From NCBI RefSeq assembly GCF_002288925.2, contig NW_022098044.1:8995708-9059707 (forward strand): 64,000 nucleotides of DNA, given 5' to 3'. The notes beneath the pieces were generated by a model, which did no database searches, was not told the DNA's origin, and was given only the letters and a program-made list of their open reading frames with translations. Positions 49,501 through 53,175 of this stretch are shown here, piece by piece (position 1 is the first letter of the stretch; each line of letters starts with the position of its first letter). Source of the DNA: Delphinapterus leucas. Taxonomy: Eukaryota; Chordata; Mammalia; Artiodactyla; Monodontidae. A program made the translations under genes and the position numbers.

Positions 49501-51701
49501 CTCCTTTTCTGTTTTCTATACACTATCTTGGTTAACATTTTTTTTTTTTTTTTTTTTGCGGTACGCAGGCCTCTCACTATTGTGGCCTCTCCCGTTGCGG
49601 AGCACAGGCTCCGGACACGCAGGCTCAGCGGCCATGGCTCACAGGCCCAGCCGCTCCGTGGCATGTGGGATCCTCCCGGACCGGGGCACGAACCCGTGTC
49701 CCCTGCATCGGCAGGCAGACTCTCAACCACTGCGCCACCAGGGAAGCCCTGTCTTGGTTAACTTTTAACTTGCCTTCATTTCTTTGATGGGTTTTATTTT
49801 TCCCTTCACTTTCTTTCTTGAACTTAGGTTTTTTTGCCTACTGACTTGCCATTTCTTCCCTGAGCTCCTGTACTTCCGATTTGTGCTCCAGCTCTTTACA
49901 GCAGTAAATTGACATTTTTAATTTGTGAAATATTTCATCATAATTTTCACTTGTTCTGTGCCAGTGTTTTTCTAGTGAGTGCTGGTCATCATCATCTTTC
50001 TGTTTTTTCATGTTTCTTCATCTTCTTTTAAGTAATTATGTTTGACTAGATCCTGAACTGGTCCATTTTTGATTACTCATTTTTGAAGGTGGTTTATTCT
50101 AGACCAGTTATTTGAAGAAGACTCACTTGGGAGAAGAGCCAGAGCCATGTTCAGGGGAACGGGAGTGTTCTTTCTTTTTCTGGCAGGATGGTGTACGTGG
50201 ACACACAGAGTGGGGGAAGGTATTCCTGAGCTTCTCTCTCTCTCCAAAGAGACAAGCAGCTGTGAGAGCTGTTCACAGCACAGAGTCCTCTCCTTCCTGT
50301 CGCCACAGCTCAGCCTGCTCCCCACAAACGTTACTTGAGATAAGTCCTCCTTCAGTCCATGCTCCTCTGCATCTTGGTATCAAACTGGATCCGGTGAAGC
50401 TTCTGCCACCAGCCTGTGCACTCATTTCCACCATTTCAAACCAAACATTTTGGTTTTGAACCCCAGGGTGCATCCCTCACCTTAGAAAGTACTATTTGCT
50501 ACTTGAGTTTTCTTTTCCTAAGTTCTGCAGCTGCAAGTGTCTTCTGTCTACTTCCTCTCATACTCCTGGTCCAATCTTTCAAAAACCCTTTCCACTTATT
50601 TTCTGGTTTGGGGTTTCAGACATCTCCTAATTTCTTCACAGACAGAGTTTTCATTTCTGGGTTTTTCTTCCCCCTCCTAGTTGCTTGGGGTAATTTTCCA
50701 GGGGAGGAAGAAGAAAGGCTTACTTCACAAACTGTCCCAGTAAGAATGCTTAATAAAAAATTAACTTTGTTCTGCTGAATGCTTCAAAAATCGCGTTTCT
50801 GATACTATTTTCTAATTACATATACTTCAAGTACCACATGCATGCTAATAAAAGTGGACCTCAAATACATGTGCAATGAAGCAAAGCTGATGTTCCAGAT
50901 TACATTTTAATAGTCCCAAAGAAAATGGAAAACTGCAACTGCATGCTTGTGCAAAGCTGACAGAGGGAAAACGCAACACGGTGGTAGGGTCCAGTACCCC
51001 GGCTTCACAGTGCTAGCCGACCTTCCCTTTCCACCACGAGAACCAAAGGAACAAAGTTCACACTGACTTAACGTTCAGGGTCGCGCCAGAATATCCTGGG
51101 CTGGTGGTGGTGGTGGGTGGGTGTTCCTCTGTACCCGCTGTTTGGGAGGTAATGGATTCAAGAGCCTGGGTCAAGTTCACAGAGGTCCCTCCTGCTCCAC
51201 ACGTCGGGTCGGATGTGTCCCAGGAACCGAAGCCGCGGCTCGGAAAGCGTCCTAAGCACAACTCTACTAGGCACGGTGCCCAGGACTAGGGTTGGTCCAC
51301 CTCCAGTCGCTGCCCTGGCAAGACGGCCCGCTGGCGTCCGTCAAAGTCATCCAAAGCCCGGCGACAGGGCACCGCGGCCCGGGAGAGAGCCCCACCCGTC
51401 CCTGTGGGAAAGCTGCCGCGCCACGGAGCCCGAATTTCACCGCGAACCAAAGCCTCTAAGCCCCTGCCCGCCCGGCACCCCTTACCGTGCTGCCGTTGCT
51501 GCTGCCGCTGCCGCCGCTTGGCTCGGACTCCACGAGGCTGGAGCCACAGGACCGGGCCGAGGCGGCCGTCTGGCCGGGTGGGATGTCCGGCCCGCCGGGC
51601 TGCAACGGCGGCGCCGCGGGGCCCGGCGCGTCCTCGGCCTCGTTGCCGCCGTGGTACACCGCCCGGCTCTCGGAAGCGTGGATGCTCTGGGCACAGCCCA
51701 T
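178..51701 (-). CDS. PDE8A: PDE8A, 5' part of gene (coding exons 1-8, partial)
   Basis: High-affinity cAMP-specific phosphodiesterase 8A hydrolyses cAMP to 5'-AMP and is insensitive to IBMX; that is family knowledge, since the catalytic domain is outside the window. Eight minus-strand exons (51486-51701, 25252-25308, 23465-23655, 14894-14950, 14141-14195, 6026-6114, 1961-2039, 178-315) join in frame to 882 nt, 294 codons, without a stop. Order of parts: N-terminal acylation signal and low-complexity linker (residues 1-72), REC-like domain (about 73-220), start of PAS (about 222-294, continuing past the left edge). The paralogue PDE8B is excluded: exon 3 reads [20 protein letters not shown] and exon 8 [12 protein letters not shown], which fit PDE8A, while PDE8B differs at many of these positions. 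The human protein is about 829 residues, so roughly a third is here. Intron 1 spans 26 kb. Confidence 0.96.
640..800 (+). repeat. MIR SINE fragment
   Basis: Follows the MIR consensus: cagtggaagaaagcacc, then gtctgaaaacccaggg, then cacttaacccctccaagtct and the atctgtttaatgggaatg segment. Ancient mammal-wide SINE. Confidence 0.7.
985..1225 (-). repeat. MIR SINE, minus strand
   Basis: Reverse-complement MIR order is clear: ggcactgtagtaaaagcac, taactcatttaatcctcag, cccatttgtacaaatgag, agattaagtcacgtgccc. Near full length. Confidence 0.8.
1961..2039 (-). CDS. PDE8A: PDE8A coding exon 7 (start of PAS domain)
   Basis: A 79-nt exon: one base completing Arg, then 26 codons beginning [18 protein letters not shown] and ending EDHIVQ. 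The acceptor aaag ends at 2040. The donor is gtttgt at 1960-1955, a usable GT but weak against the gtaagt consensus. It opens the PAS domain (strands A and B). Substitutions against human are mostly conservative (Val to Met, Asn to Lys, Glu to Gln, Phe to Val). Confidence 0.94.
2310..2475 (+). repeat. MIR SINE fragment
   Basis: MIR-like core: gctgtgggacatgactgaac, ctccctgggtctctgcc, then cgtgaggactcaatgag. Diverged. Confidence 0.55.
2640..3275 (+). mobile_element. Ancient LINE-1 3' end
   Basis: Follows the end of L1 ORF2 and the 3' UTR of old (L1M-type) elements: gagatactacatcataccca, tggtgggagtgtaaaatggt, ccatcaactgatgaatggat, ggaatactatgcagatata, and the terminal gaattgtatagaatgtcaat. Many stops; 5' truncated and dead. 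Confidence 0.85.
3885..4260 (-). mobile_element. Ancient LINE-1 ORF2 fragment, antisense
   Basis: Reverse-complement L1 features: gaagctgaacatttttttc, gcttgttcacaacatgtcc, ttaagaatgtatttttccca. This is the region near the L1 ORF2 C-terminus, strongly diverged; limits approximate. Confidence 0.6.
4820..4910 (+). repeat. MIR SINE fragment
   Basis: Short MIR-like core (gtaagtcagttaacctccct, gggtctcggtttttgcat). Low information. Confidence 0.45.
5668..5797 (-). mobile_element. CHR-type tRNA-derived SINE, short class
   Basis: Minus-strand copy: T-rich tail, tggccacgccatgtggc, gatcaaacccagggcc, and the 5' end read as accactggaccgccaggga. Diverged; no clear TSD. Confidence 0.85.
6026..6114 (-). 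CDS. PDE8A: PDE8A coding exon 6 (REC-PAS connector)
   Basis: An 89-nt exon reading [18 protein letters not shown] then [11 protein letters not shown], plus two bases of Arg. The acceptor ttgtag ends at 6115 and the donor gtaat begins at 6025. The helix [12 protein letters not shown] is highly conserved in PDE8 and links the REC-like domain to PAS. It starts on a codon boundary (phase 0) and ends in phase 2, matching exon 7. Confidence 0.95.
6391..6472 (+). repeat. GA-rich low-complexity tract
   Basis: Purine-only stretch of gaaa/ggaa/gagg units. It immediately follows a short L1-like 3' end (6325-6390), so it may be a decayed L1 A-tail. Confidence 0.8.
6762..7438 (+). mobile_element. LINE-1 3' end (5' truncated)
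   Basis: End of ORF2 plus 3' UTR of a cetartiodactyl L1: gggcatatatccagggaaaa, caatagccaagacatggaag, gaatattactcagccataa, gcagcaacatgaatggatct, then cactttgctgtacacctgaa and a short A-tail. It contains a (TG)n run (6917-6933) and an AT-rich run (7340-7382). Old enough to lack an evident TSD. Confidence 0.9.
8275..8425 (+). repeat. MIR SINE fragment
   Basis: MIR-like: aggcccttaaccttcctga, gcctgcttcctcacctgcaa, then taaagcacagtgactgcc. Confidence 0.55.
9271..9420 (+). mobile_element. MER5A-like hAT DNA transposon relic
   Basis: Begins cagtggttctcaacccttgg and ctgcatattagaattccctg, the characteristic MER5A start, and ends with aaccagtgttgagagatacc. Non-autonomous, ancient, partly degraded. Confidence 0.75.
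10321..10544 (+). mobile_element. CHR-type SINE, compact class, young copy
   Basis: Complete tRNA-derived head with A-box-like tggcgcagtggttgag and B-box-like gggttcgtgtcc, the compact body (ctgagcctgcgcctctggag...ccacaacagtgagaggcc), and a run of 35 A at 10512-10546. A perfect 17-bp TSD, aagaatagccagttctg, lies at 10304-10320 and 10545-10561. Long tail and perfect TSD mark a recent insertion. Confidence 0.97.
11184..11291 (-). mobile_element. CHR-type SINE, short class
   Basis: Minus copy with T tail, gcttgcgggatcttggttcc and the 5' end accactggaccgccagggaa. An 11-bp TSD, aaattccatat, lies at 11173-11183 and 11292-11302. Confidence 0.93.
12566..12686 (+). mobile_element. CHR-type compact SINE, 5' truncated
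   Basis: Starts inside the body at tgctgcggagcggctgggcc, so the tRNA-like head with both Pol III boxes is missing; it ends with an A run (12656-12680). A 15-bp TSD, tatatatgctaaacc, lies at 12551-12565 and 12687-12701, so the truncation happened during integration rather than by later deletion. Confidence 0.95.
13210..13571 (-). mobile_element. CHR-type SINE, long class
   Basis: Minus copy: ttttggctgcgttgggtctt, repeated cagtagttgtggctcacagg-type units, then caggcggattcttaaccact-like head and ccaccagggaagcccc. TSD ccagaatcacctta at 13196-13209 and 13572-13585 (one mismatch). Confidence 0.95.
14141..14195 (-). CDS. PDE8A: PDE8A coding exon 5
   Basis: A 55-nt exon: one base plus 18 codons reading [18 protein letters not shown], ending exactly on a codon before donor gtatg (14140-14136). 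The acceptor gaag ends at 14196. The start was chosen because only this AG restores the reading frame from exon 4 and the length known in human PDE8A. It encodes the last helix and strand of the REC-like domain. It is the most diverged of the eight exons: six or seven of 18 residues differ from human as I remember it, with the ends (VREE, AGFTR) kept. Confidence 0.9.
14196..14893 (-). other. PDE8A intron 4
   Basis: Short 0.7-kb AT-rich intron between exons 4 and 5. No repeat or other gene recognised. Confidence 0.9.
14894..14950 (-). CDS. PDE8A: PDE8A coding exon 4
   Basis: A 57-nt exon. It begins with one base that completes Arg from exon 3, reads [18 protein letters not shown], and ends with two bases of the next Arg. 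The acceptor ag is at 14952-14951 after a T/A-rich tract, and the donor gtaag begins at 14893. The sequence matches the REC-domain strand [11 protein letters not shown] of PDE8A. Because both ends share the same phase, skipping would keep the frame. Confidence 0.94.
16140..16315 (+). mobile_element. hAT-type DNA transposon relic (family not named)
   Basis: Contains atttctctgtaaagggccag, atagtaaatattttaggct, ggccatacagactctgtcag and catagacaatac-type wording, a widespread mammalian non-autonomous element of hAT/Charlie type. I recognise the family text but cannot name the subfamily safely. Confidence 0.65.
16472..16502 (+). repeat. (CT)n microsatellite
   Basis: Imperfect CT run interrupted by one CA; about 15 units. 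Confidence 0.9.
17398..17566 (+). mobile_element. CHR-type SINE, short class with long tail
   Basis: Starts gggacttccctggcggtctg; B-box-like gggttcgatccctgg; tail caaattcaataaagactt then A run (17554-17566). No matching TSD seen. Confidence 0.88.
18431..19348 (-). mobile_element. LINE-1 3' end (5' truncated), ORF2 C-terminus
   Basis: Minus-strand L1. T run, 3' UTR (ggagtataattgctttacaa, cttgcgtctccctcccacc), then an ORF2 C-terminal open frame of 182 codons at 18798-19346, with [20 protein letters not shown] and [18 protein letters not shown]. It lacks the endonuclease and RT, so it cannot move itself. Flanks tcaacagactt (ends 18432) and tcaacacagactt (from 19349) look like a TSD altered by a 2-bp insertion. 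Confidence 0.93.
20440..20905 (+). mobile_element. LINE-2 (L2) fragment
   Basis: L2 3' region: cacacaaggccctccagatc, ctccagcctcaccctgagcc, ctcctccacccagaatg-like, gggactcaactcaaacaccc, gaagccctcctagac. This explains the long plus-strand reading frames here. Confidence 0.7.
23465..23655 (-). CDS. PDE8A: PDE8A coding exon 3 (core of REC-like domain)
   Basis: A 191-nt exon, [11 protein letters not shown]...EVLC plus two bases of the next Arg codon. The acceptor cag is at 23658-23656 and the donor gtaag begins at 23464. It carries the Cys-rich stretch [15 protein letters not shown] and the strand DIIIIDHR, the REC-fold equivalent of the strand that bears the phospho-acceptor Asp in two-component receivers. 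PDE8 REC domains are not known to be phosphorylated at this site; in the family this region is linked to binding of IkappaB-like and Raf-1 partners and to regulation. An A-rich run on the plus strand at 23682-23699 lies upstream in gene orientation as a long T run before the acceptor. Confidence 0.96.
23656..25251 (-). other. PDE8A intron 2
   Basis: 1.6-kb intron with one short SINE (24544-24650) and a CT/CA-rich patch (24951-24993). No other gene seen. Confidence 0.88.
24544..24650 (-). mobile_element. CHR-type SINE, short class
   Basis: Minus copy with gcgcagcatgtgggatctta and 5' end accactggaccaccagggaa. A 13-bp TSD, agagcacatttct, lies at 24531-24543 and 24651-24663. It has almost no A/T tail left. 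Confidence 0.95.
25252..25308 (-). CDS. PDE8A: PDE8A coding exon 2 (start of REC-like domain)
   Basis: A 57-nt, 19-codon exon reading [19 protein letters not shown]. The acceptor is a pyrimidine run ending cag at 25311-25309, and the donor gtaat begins at 25251. Both ends are phase 0, so skipping the exon would keep the frame. It supplies the first strand of the REC-like (response-regulator receiver-like) domain. It lies 26 kb from exon 1 and 1.6 kb from exon 3. Only conservative differences from human PDE8A are seen (Val to Ile, Gln to Pro). Confidence 0.95.
25545..25670 (+). repeat. MIR SINE fragment
   Basis: gctgtgtgtgactctaagtg then aattacccaaccttcggcct and acgtgagattacaatataaa follow the MIR core. 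Confidence 0.6.
25842..25969 (+). mobile_element. CHR-type SINE, short class
   Basis: Starts gggaaattccctggtggtcc, B-box-like gggtttgatccctg, ends gtggtgcggcc plus 16-17 A. Only a 6-bp possible TSD (gcttat, 25836-25841 and 25970-25975). Confidence 0.92.
26060..26245 (-). repeat. MIR SINE, minus strand
   Basis: Order: actgggcactgtgctaaggg, aaagctgaggttccaagtac, aaggccacacagcagcaag. Typical reversed MIR. Confidence 0.7.
27846..28264 (+). mobile_element. LINE-1 3' UTR insertion (5' truncated)
   Basis: L1 3' UTR on the plus strand: gcacagggagatcagctcat, gagggagacgcaagaggga, gcaattatactccgatgac, then an (AAT/AAAT)n tail. A perfect 17-bp TSD, aaaagaatggacagcta, lies at 27829-27845 and 28265-28281. 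Young, about 0.4 kb, non-coding. Confidence 0.95.
28302..28511 (-). mobile_element. CHR-type SINE, compact class
   Basis: Minus copy: T run, gtacgcgggcctctcactgt, ggctcagtggccatggctca, 5' end gcgccaccagggaagcc. A 16-bp TSD, caaaagtctcattctt, lies at 28286-28301 and 28512-28527. It lies 5 bp beyond the 3' TSD of the adjacent L1. Confidence 0.96.
29640..29800 (+). mobile_element. LINE-2 (L2) 3' end fragment
   Basis: L2 terminal wording: gagaatacaagttctacaaa, gacagggattatctgtttta, cccaaaacagtgcctagcat, atatggcagacattcaaaaa. Diverged. Confidence 0.7.
29823..29919 (-). mobile_element. Short L1 3' tail with extra 3' sequence (possible transduction)
   Basis: At 29889-29919 the minus strand has the last ~30-40 bp of L1 (ggagtataattgctttacaa on plus). 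Beyond its A-rich end are about 50 bp not belonging to L1 (29825-29875). The whole 97 bp is flanked by agctaatcttttt at 29810-29822 and 29920-29932. Confidence 0.6.
30520..30700 (-). repeat. MIR SINE, minus strand
   Basis: gtatgtgctaaagactttgc, ccaatttagtccttacccta, tgaccaaactgaagctcaga, then ggtaagtggcaatggtggga: reversed MIR. Confidence 0.65.
30718..31021 (-). mobile_element. CHR-type SINE, long class, lacking its 5' end
   Basis: Minus copy from the T/A-rich tail through ttttggctgcgttgggtctt to gcattggcaggtggattctt. The last ~26 bp of the SINE head are absent; the next SINE's tail follows directly. It shares one TSD pair with that neighbour. Confidence 0.93.
31022..31224 (-). mobile_element. 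CHR-type SINE, compact class, fused to the preceding SINE
   Basis: Full-length minus copy: T run, gcagtacgcgggcctctcac, head ending accactgcaccacgaggga. TSD cctgtggtct lies at 31225-31234 on this side and at 30708-30717 beyond the neighbouring long-class copy. Confidence 0.95.
31320..32115 (+). repeat. Ancient interspersed repeat (family not named)
   Basis: Wording such as gttgaacactcactatgtat, ctaggcactgggcattcaac, gggaatgatatgatctgatt and aagtgagagacgatggtagc recurs across mammalian genomes as an old repeat. Similar pieces occur at 60010-60110 and 60655-60745. Interrupted by a SINE at 31787-31923. Confidence 0.55.
31787..31923 (+). mobile_element. CHR-type SINE, short class
   Basis: ggacttccctggcagtgcag to gcagtgcagcc, then an (AAT)n/(AATG)n tail. 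An 11-bp TSD, gatccctttgg, lies at 31776-31786 and 31924-31934. Confidence 0.95.
32584..32800 (+). mobile_element. CHR-type SINE, compact class
   Basis: gtcttcccaggtggtgcagt through gagaggcccgcgtaacgc with an (AAAT)n tail. A 15-bp TSD, taaagagcttatcac, lies at 32569-32583 and 32801-32815. Confidence 0.96.
33790..33955 (+). repeat. MIR SINE fragment
   Basis: aactttaggcaagtttcttc, tgaagatgaaatgagtaaca, catggtgcctggcatacag, taagtgctccatagcgag follow MIR. Confidence 0.7.
34085..34302 (-). mobile_element. CHR-type SINE, long class, 3' truncated
   Basis: Minus copy from the middle of the body (repeated cagtagttgcagtgcatggg-like units) to an intact head ending gtgccaccagggaagtcc. The 3' tail is missing and no TSD was found, so it was probably clipped by a later rearrangement. 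Confidence 0.9.
37400..37532 (-). mobile_element. CHR-type SINE, short class, inside L1
   Basis: ctttggctgtgctgctacac, gatcttagttccccgaccag, head accattggaccaccaggga. Flanks tgttgagag (37391-37399) and tgttgggag (37533-37541) form a slightly diverged TSD. Confidence 0.92.
39609..39813 (+). mobile_element. CHR-type SINE, compact class, inside L1
   Basis: gggcttccctggtgacgcag to gagaggcccgcgtaccgc plus A-tail. TSD aaaacctacaaaca (39595-39608) and aaaatctacaaaca (39814-39827), one mismatch. Confidence 0.95.
40113..40711 (+). mobile_element. CHR-type SINE, long class, carrying a nested SINE
   Basis: Head ggacttctctggtggcgcag, long body to gcaacaaagacccaatgcag, interrupted by the compact SINE 40435-40673, then resumes cagccaaaaataaattaatt and A-tail. 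A 15-bp TSD, aagaagatgtggtac, lies at 40098-40112 and 40712-40726, showing insertion into the L1. Confidence 0.95.
40435..40673 (+). mobile_element. CHR-type SINE, compact class, nested in a SINE
   Basis: ggcttccctggtggtgcagt to gagaggcccgcgtaccgc, then an (AAAT)n tail with a short ttgaatgttt before the last A run. A 13-bp TSD, agacccaatgcag, lies at 40422-40434 and 40674-40686 within the host SINE. Confidence 0.95.
40775..41081 (+). mobile_element. Diverged long tRNA-derived SINE with internal repeats
   Basis: Head ggactcccctggtggcgcag and ttcgatcctccctgg, then about eight imperfect copies of a 20-25 bp unit centred on gccgcaactaaggagcc, ending gacccagtgcagcc plus (AAAT)n. TSD aaagaatgaaataatg (40759-40774) and aaagaacgaaataacg (41082-41097). 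Confidence 0.9.
43926..44063 (-). mobile_element. CHR-type SINE, short class
   Basis: Long T run, ggccacaccgtgtggcatgc, head ccactggaccgccagggaat. A 15-bp TSD, aatatagtagatctt, lies at 43911-43925 and, with one mismatch, at 44064-44078. Confidence 0.95.
44335..44560 (+). mobile_element. LINE-1 ORF2 fragment
   Basis: gaaaagattgataagctaga, ttttgttcatcaaaaggccc, tcacagaatgggagaacgta, acagaggactcataccc match the L1 ORF2 3' part. Short and degraded. Confidence 0.75.
45425..45870 (+). mobile_element. LINE-2 (L2) fragment
   Basis: L2 3' wording: ttcaggggctccacattgcc, gcattcaaggctcctgtag, acagtgctcagtaactgctg and tgaatgaattactgaat. Confidence 0.65.
46466..46682 (+). mobile_element. CHR-type SINE, compact class
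   Basis: ggcttccctggtggcgcagt to gtgagaggccagcgtacggc, A-tail interrupted by one g. An 11-bp TSD, gttaggatgtg, lies at 46455-46465 and 46683-46693. Confidence 0.96.
46879..47215 (+). mobile_element. CHR-type SINE, long class
   Basis: ggcttctctggtggtacagt, multiple gccacaactactgagcc units, gcagcaacgaagacccaaag, aaaataatta tail. TSD aagagttattag (46867-46878) and aagagttactag (47216-47227). Confidence 0.95.
47275..47356 (-). mobile_element. LINE-1-like fragment cut at an unresolved base
   Basis: On the minus strand it reads like the L1 ORF1 coiled-coil region ([13 protein letters not shown]), ending abruptly at the N at 47357. Confidence 0.5.
47358..47511 (+). mobile_element. CHR-type SINE, compact class, 5' part missing at N
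   Basis: Begins at gggttcctgccctggtctgg, i.e. at the B-box position, directly after an N. Body and A-rich tail (47496-47515) are intact. No TSD can be recognised. Confidence 0.92.
48872..49104 (-). mobile_element. CHR-type SINE, compact class
   Basis: T-rich tail (ttttttgttgtttgtt then a pure T run), cggtacgcgggtctctcact, head accactgcaccatcaggga. TSD aaaacttg at 48864-48871 and 49105-49112. Confidence 0.94.
49537..49751 (-). mobile_element. CHR-type SINE, compact class
   Basis: T run, gcggtacgcaggcctctcac, head gcgccaccagggaagccc. An 11-bp TSD, tcttggttaac, lies at 49526-49536 and 49752-49762. Confidence 0.96.
51486..51701 (-). CDS. PDE8A: PDE8A coding exon 1 (start codon, acylation signal)
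   Basis: The ATG at 51701-51699 opens [12 protein letters not shown], 72 codons ending in a GT donor (gtaag at 51485-51481), phase 0. Gly2 and Cys3 form the N-myristoylation/S-acylation signal known in PDE8 proteins, implying membrane tethering; MGCAxSIH is the PDE8 hallmark and fixes the start. The remainder is a Pro/Ala/Gly/Ser-rich linker predicted to be disordered. Relative to the human protein as I remember it, there are about ten extra residues after residue 11 (around [10 protein letters not shown]). The exon lies inside a CpG island. Overlapping plus-strand open frames here are shadows of GC-rich sequence. Confidence 0.95.
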
Positions 51702-51832
51702 GCTGGAGGCGGCGTCGCTGACACGCTGGCGGGTAGCCGCGAAACGGTCAGTAAACGGCCGGCCCGGCGCCACGCGGCCGCCTGAGCGGGCGGTGGCGAG
51801 CGCCGGTCTCGCGCCAGGAAGTGCGGCCGCCC

Positions 51833-51840
51833 CTTTTATC
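51833..51840 (-). promoter_or_regulatory. PDE8A: TATA-like element upstream of PDE8A exon 1
   Basis: On the minus strand gataaaag stands 132 bp before the ATG, surrounded by CpG-rich sequence and followed upstream by two GC boxes. The position would allow initiation near 51800-51810. CpG-island promoters usually lack a TATA box, so this may be chance. Confidence 0.35.
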
Positions 51841-53094
51841 GCGGTGCGGGAGCAGCAGCTGCGGCGGTGGGGAGGGGGCGGTGGGGCGGGCAGCGCACCG
51901 CGGCCGCCCCTCCGAACATTCCCTTCCTAAAGCGGGAGCCGTTAGCCTCCTCCCTCACATCGCAGCGCTCGCCTCTGCCGCGCCGCGCTTCCGGGGAATT
52001 TCGGGGGAGGAGATTTGAGCTCTCCCGACCCGAGAGCAGGCGAGTCCGCGCCGTGGGGCGGCACGACCCCCGAGGGAGGTGAGTTCCCTGCTGCGCCCGC
52101 TCACCGCCCCGTTCCCGCTCCGCGGCGTTTTAGCAGCCGACTCTCGAGGCTCGGGCACCCACGCCGCTCCGCCTGCCGCCCCGCGAATAAATAAATGCTC
52201 CTGGTCCCAGGGCTGGTGGCGGAGAAAGCTAGCCTCGATCTCTCGCCGTTGAGGGGTAGGGGCCGGAGGAAGCCGGTCGGGGCGGCGAGGCAGCGTCCGC
52301 CCGGGTAGGGAAGGAGAGACCTCGGCTCCAGTCGGATCTGAAGCCGTGCCGTCGAGAAGCGCTGAAGCGGCGGCGCTCACCCGGGAGCTGCGGGCGGAGC
52401 GGCTCCGGCTCCGTTAGCCGGGCCAGGTTTTCCCGGCAGCACGCCGCGCCCAGCCCCCAGCTGTAACCTCCAGCGGGCGCTGGCGTCAATGCAAAGCAGC
52501 TGGGGCGCCCGCCGCCTCCTCCCGGGCCCCTCCCGCCACTGAGCAGGCGCGGCCACGACGGAAGGGGCGCGCTACCCGGCTGCGGGGAGAAAGACTTGCC
52601 CAAGGCCACGCACAGCCACCCCGGGGGGTGGGCTCTGATCTCGGGCCTGCGGCCACCAAAACCCAGACCAATGGGTTCGAAAACCGGCTCCGGCTCCATA
52701 ACTTAGCAGCTGCATGACTAATAGATAAGTAGAGATAACGGTCACTATCTCGGAGCCATTAAAAGAGGCCGGTGGAAGGACCTCTGTTTCGGGTGGTCCC
52801 AGGCAGGTGGGGTCCGGGCGTCATTGTCGGGGGCCGCAGTCCTTGTGCGTTCCCTCTGGCGCCAAGACCTGGAGCAGCATGCCCACCTACACAGGCGACC
52901 GGGAGGCTGTGATGCTGAGATGCTAAGAAGCTACATTTAGGGGCAAGCTGGGGACGCCGTCCTACTCTCCTCTTAACCAAAGGACGGGGCGCCCAAGGCC
53001 CCAAAGGCTCCTTGCTTGCGGGAGCAGAACCAGGCGTCCGCCGTGCCGGGCGAGGCCTGTGATGACGCGAGACACGTTGGCAGAACTACACCCC

Positions 53095-53175
53095 ACACAT
53101 ATCGCCAGCGGCTCGCTGTGTGACTTTGAGCGAATCACTTAGCCTCTCTGTGCCTGGGTCTCCTCCCACGATCAG
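53095..53175 (+). repeat. MIR SINE fragment
   Basis: gctcgctgtgtgactttgag, cgaatcacttagcctctctg, tgcctgggtctcctcc: core of MIR. Confidence 0.65.

Larger units (their letters stand above)
48160..49860 (-). mobile_element. Probable ancient LINE-1-derived stretch, antisense
   Basis: T-rich wording such as gtggactgaagtttgtcttt, actttactgggatacactgc and attttgtctattatttgttt resembles reversed old L1 sequence. Interrupted by two SINEs. Too diverged for firm limits. Confidence 0.4.
25309..51485 (-). other. PDE8A intron 1
   Basis: 26-kb intron, the largest here, mostly transposon-derived. No exon of another gene was recognised on either strand. Stretches without recognised repeats: 26660-27780, 28530-29630, 29935-30370, 32160-32570, 32816-33780, 43270-43910, 44560-45420, 45880-46450, 47530-48150 and 49860-51190 (the last may include very old L1). 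Internal frames are repeats or chance. Confidence 0.85.
51200..52650. promoter_or_regulatory. PDE8A: CpG island with PDE8A promoter and 5' UTR
   Basis: Dense CpG and high G+C, strongest from about 51400 to 52450, contrast with the AT-rich intron 1. It includes exon 1 and everything immediately upstream. On the gene (minus) strand there are GC boxes (ggggcgg-type on the plus strand at 51875-51881 and 51884-51890, equally good for Sp1 in either direction) and a TATA-like gataaaag at 51840-51833. The 5' UTR therefore lies within 51702 to roughly 51805 if that box is used, but the start site is not proven. Patchy CpG-rich sequence continues to about 53620. Confidence 0.85.

Noticed and set aside
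178..51701. PDE8B as the identity of the gene
   Set aside because: Residues in exons 3, 4, 7 and 8 match PDE8A at positions where the two paralogues differ, and the linker in exon 1 is the short PDE8A type.
51213..51785. Long plus-strand open frames (up to 190 codons) opposite PDE8A exon 1
   Set aside because: Low stop density in CpG-island sequence gives such frames; composition is Ala/Arg/Pro-rich with no domain, and the opposite strand carries the real exon.
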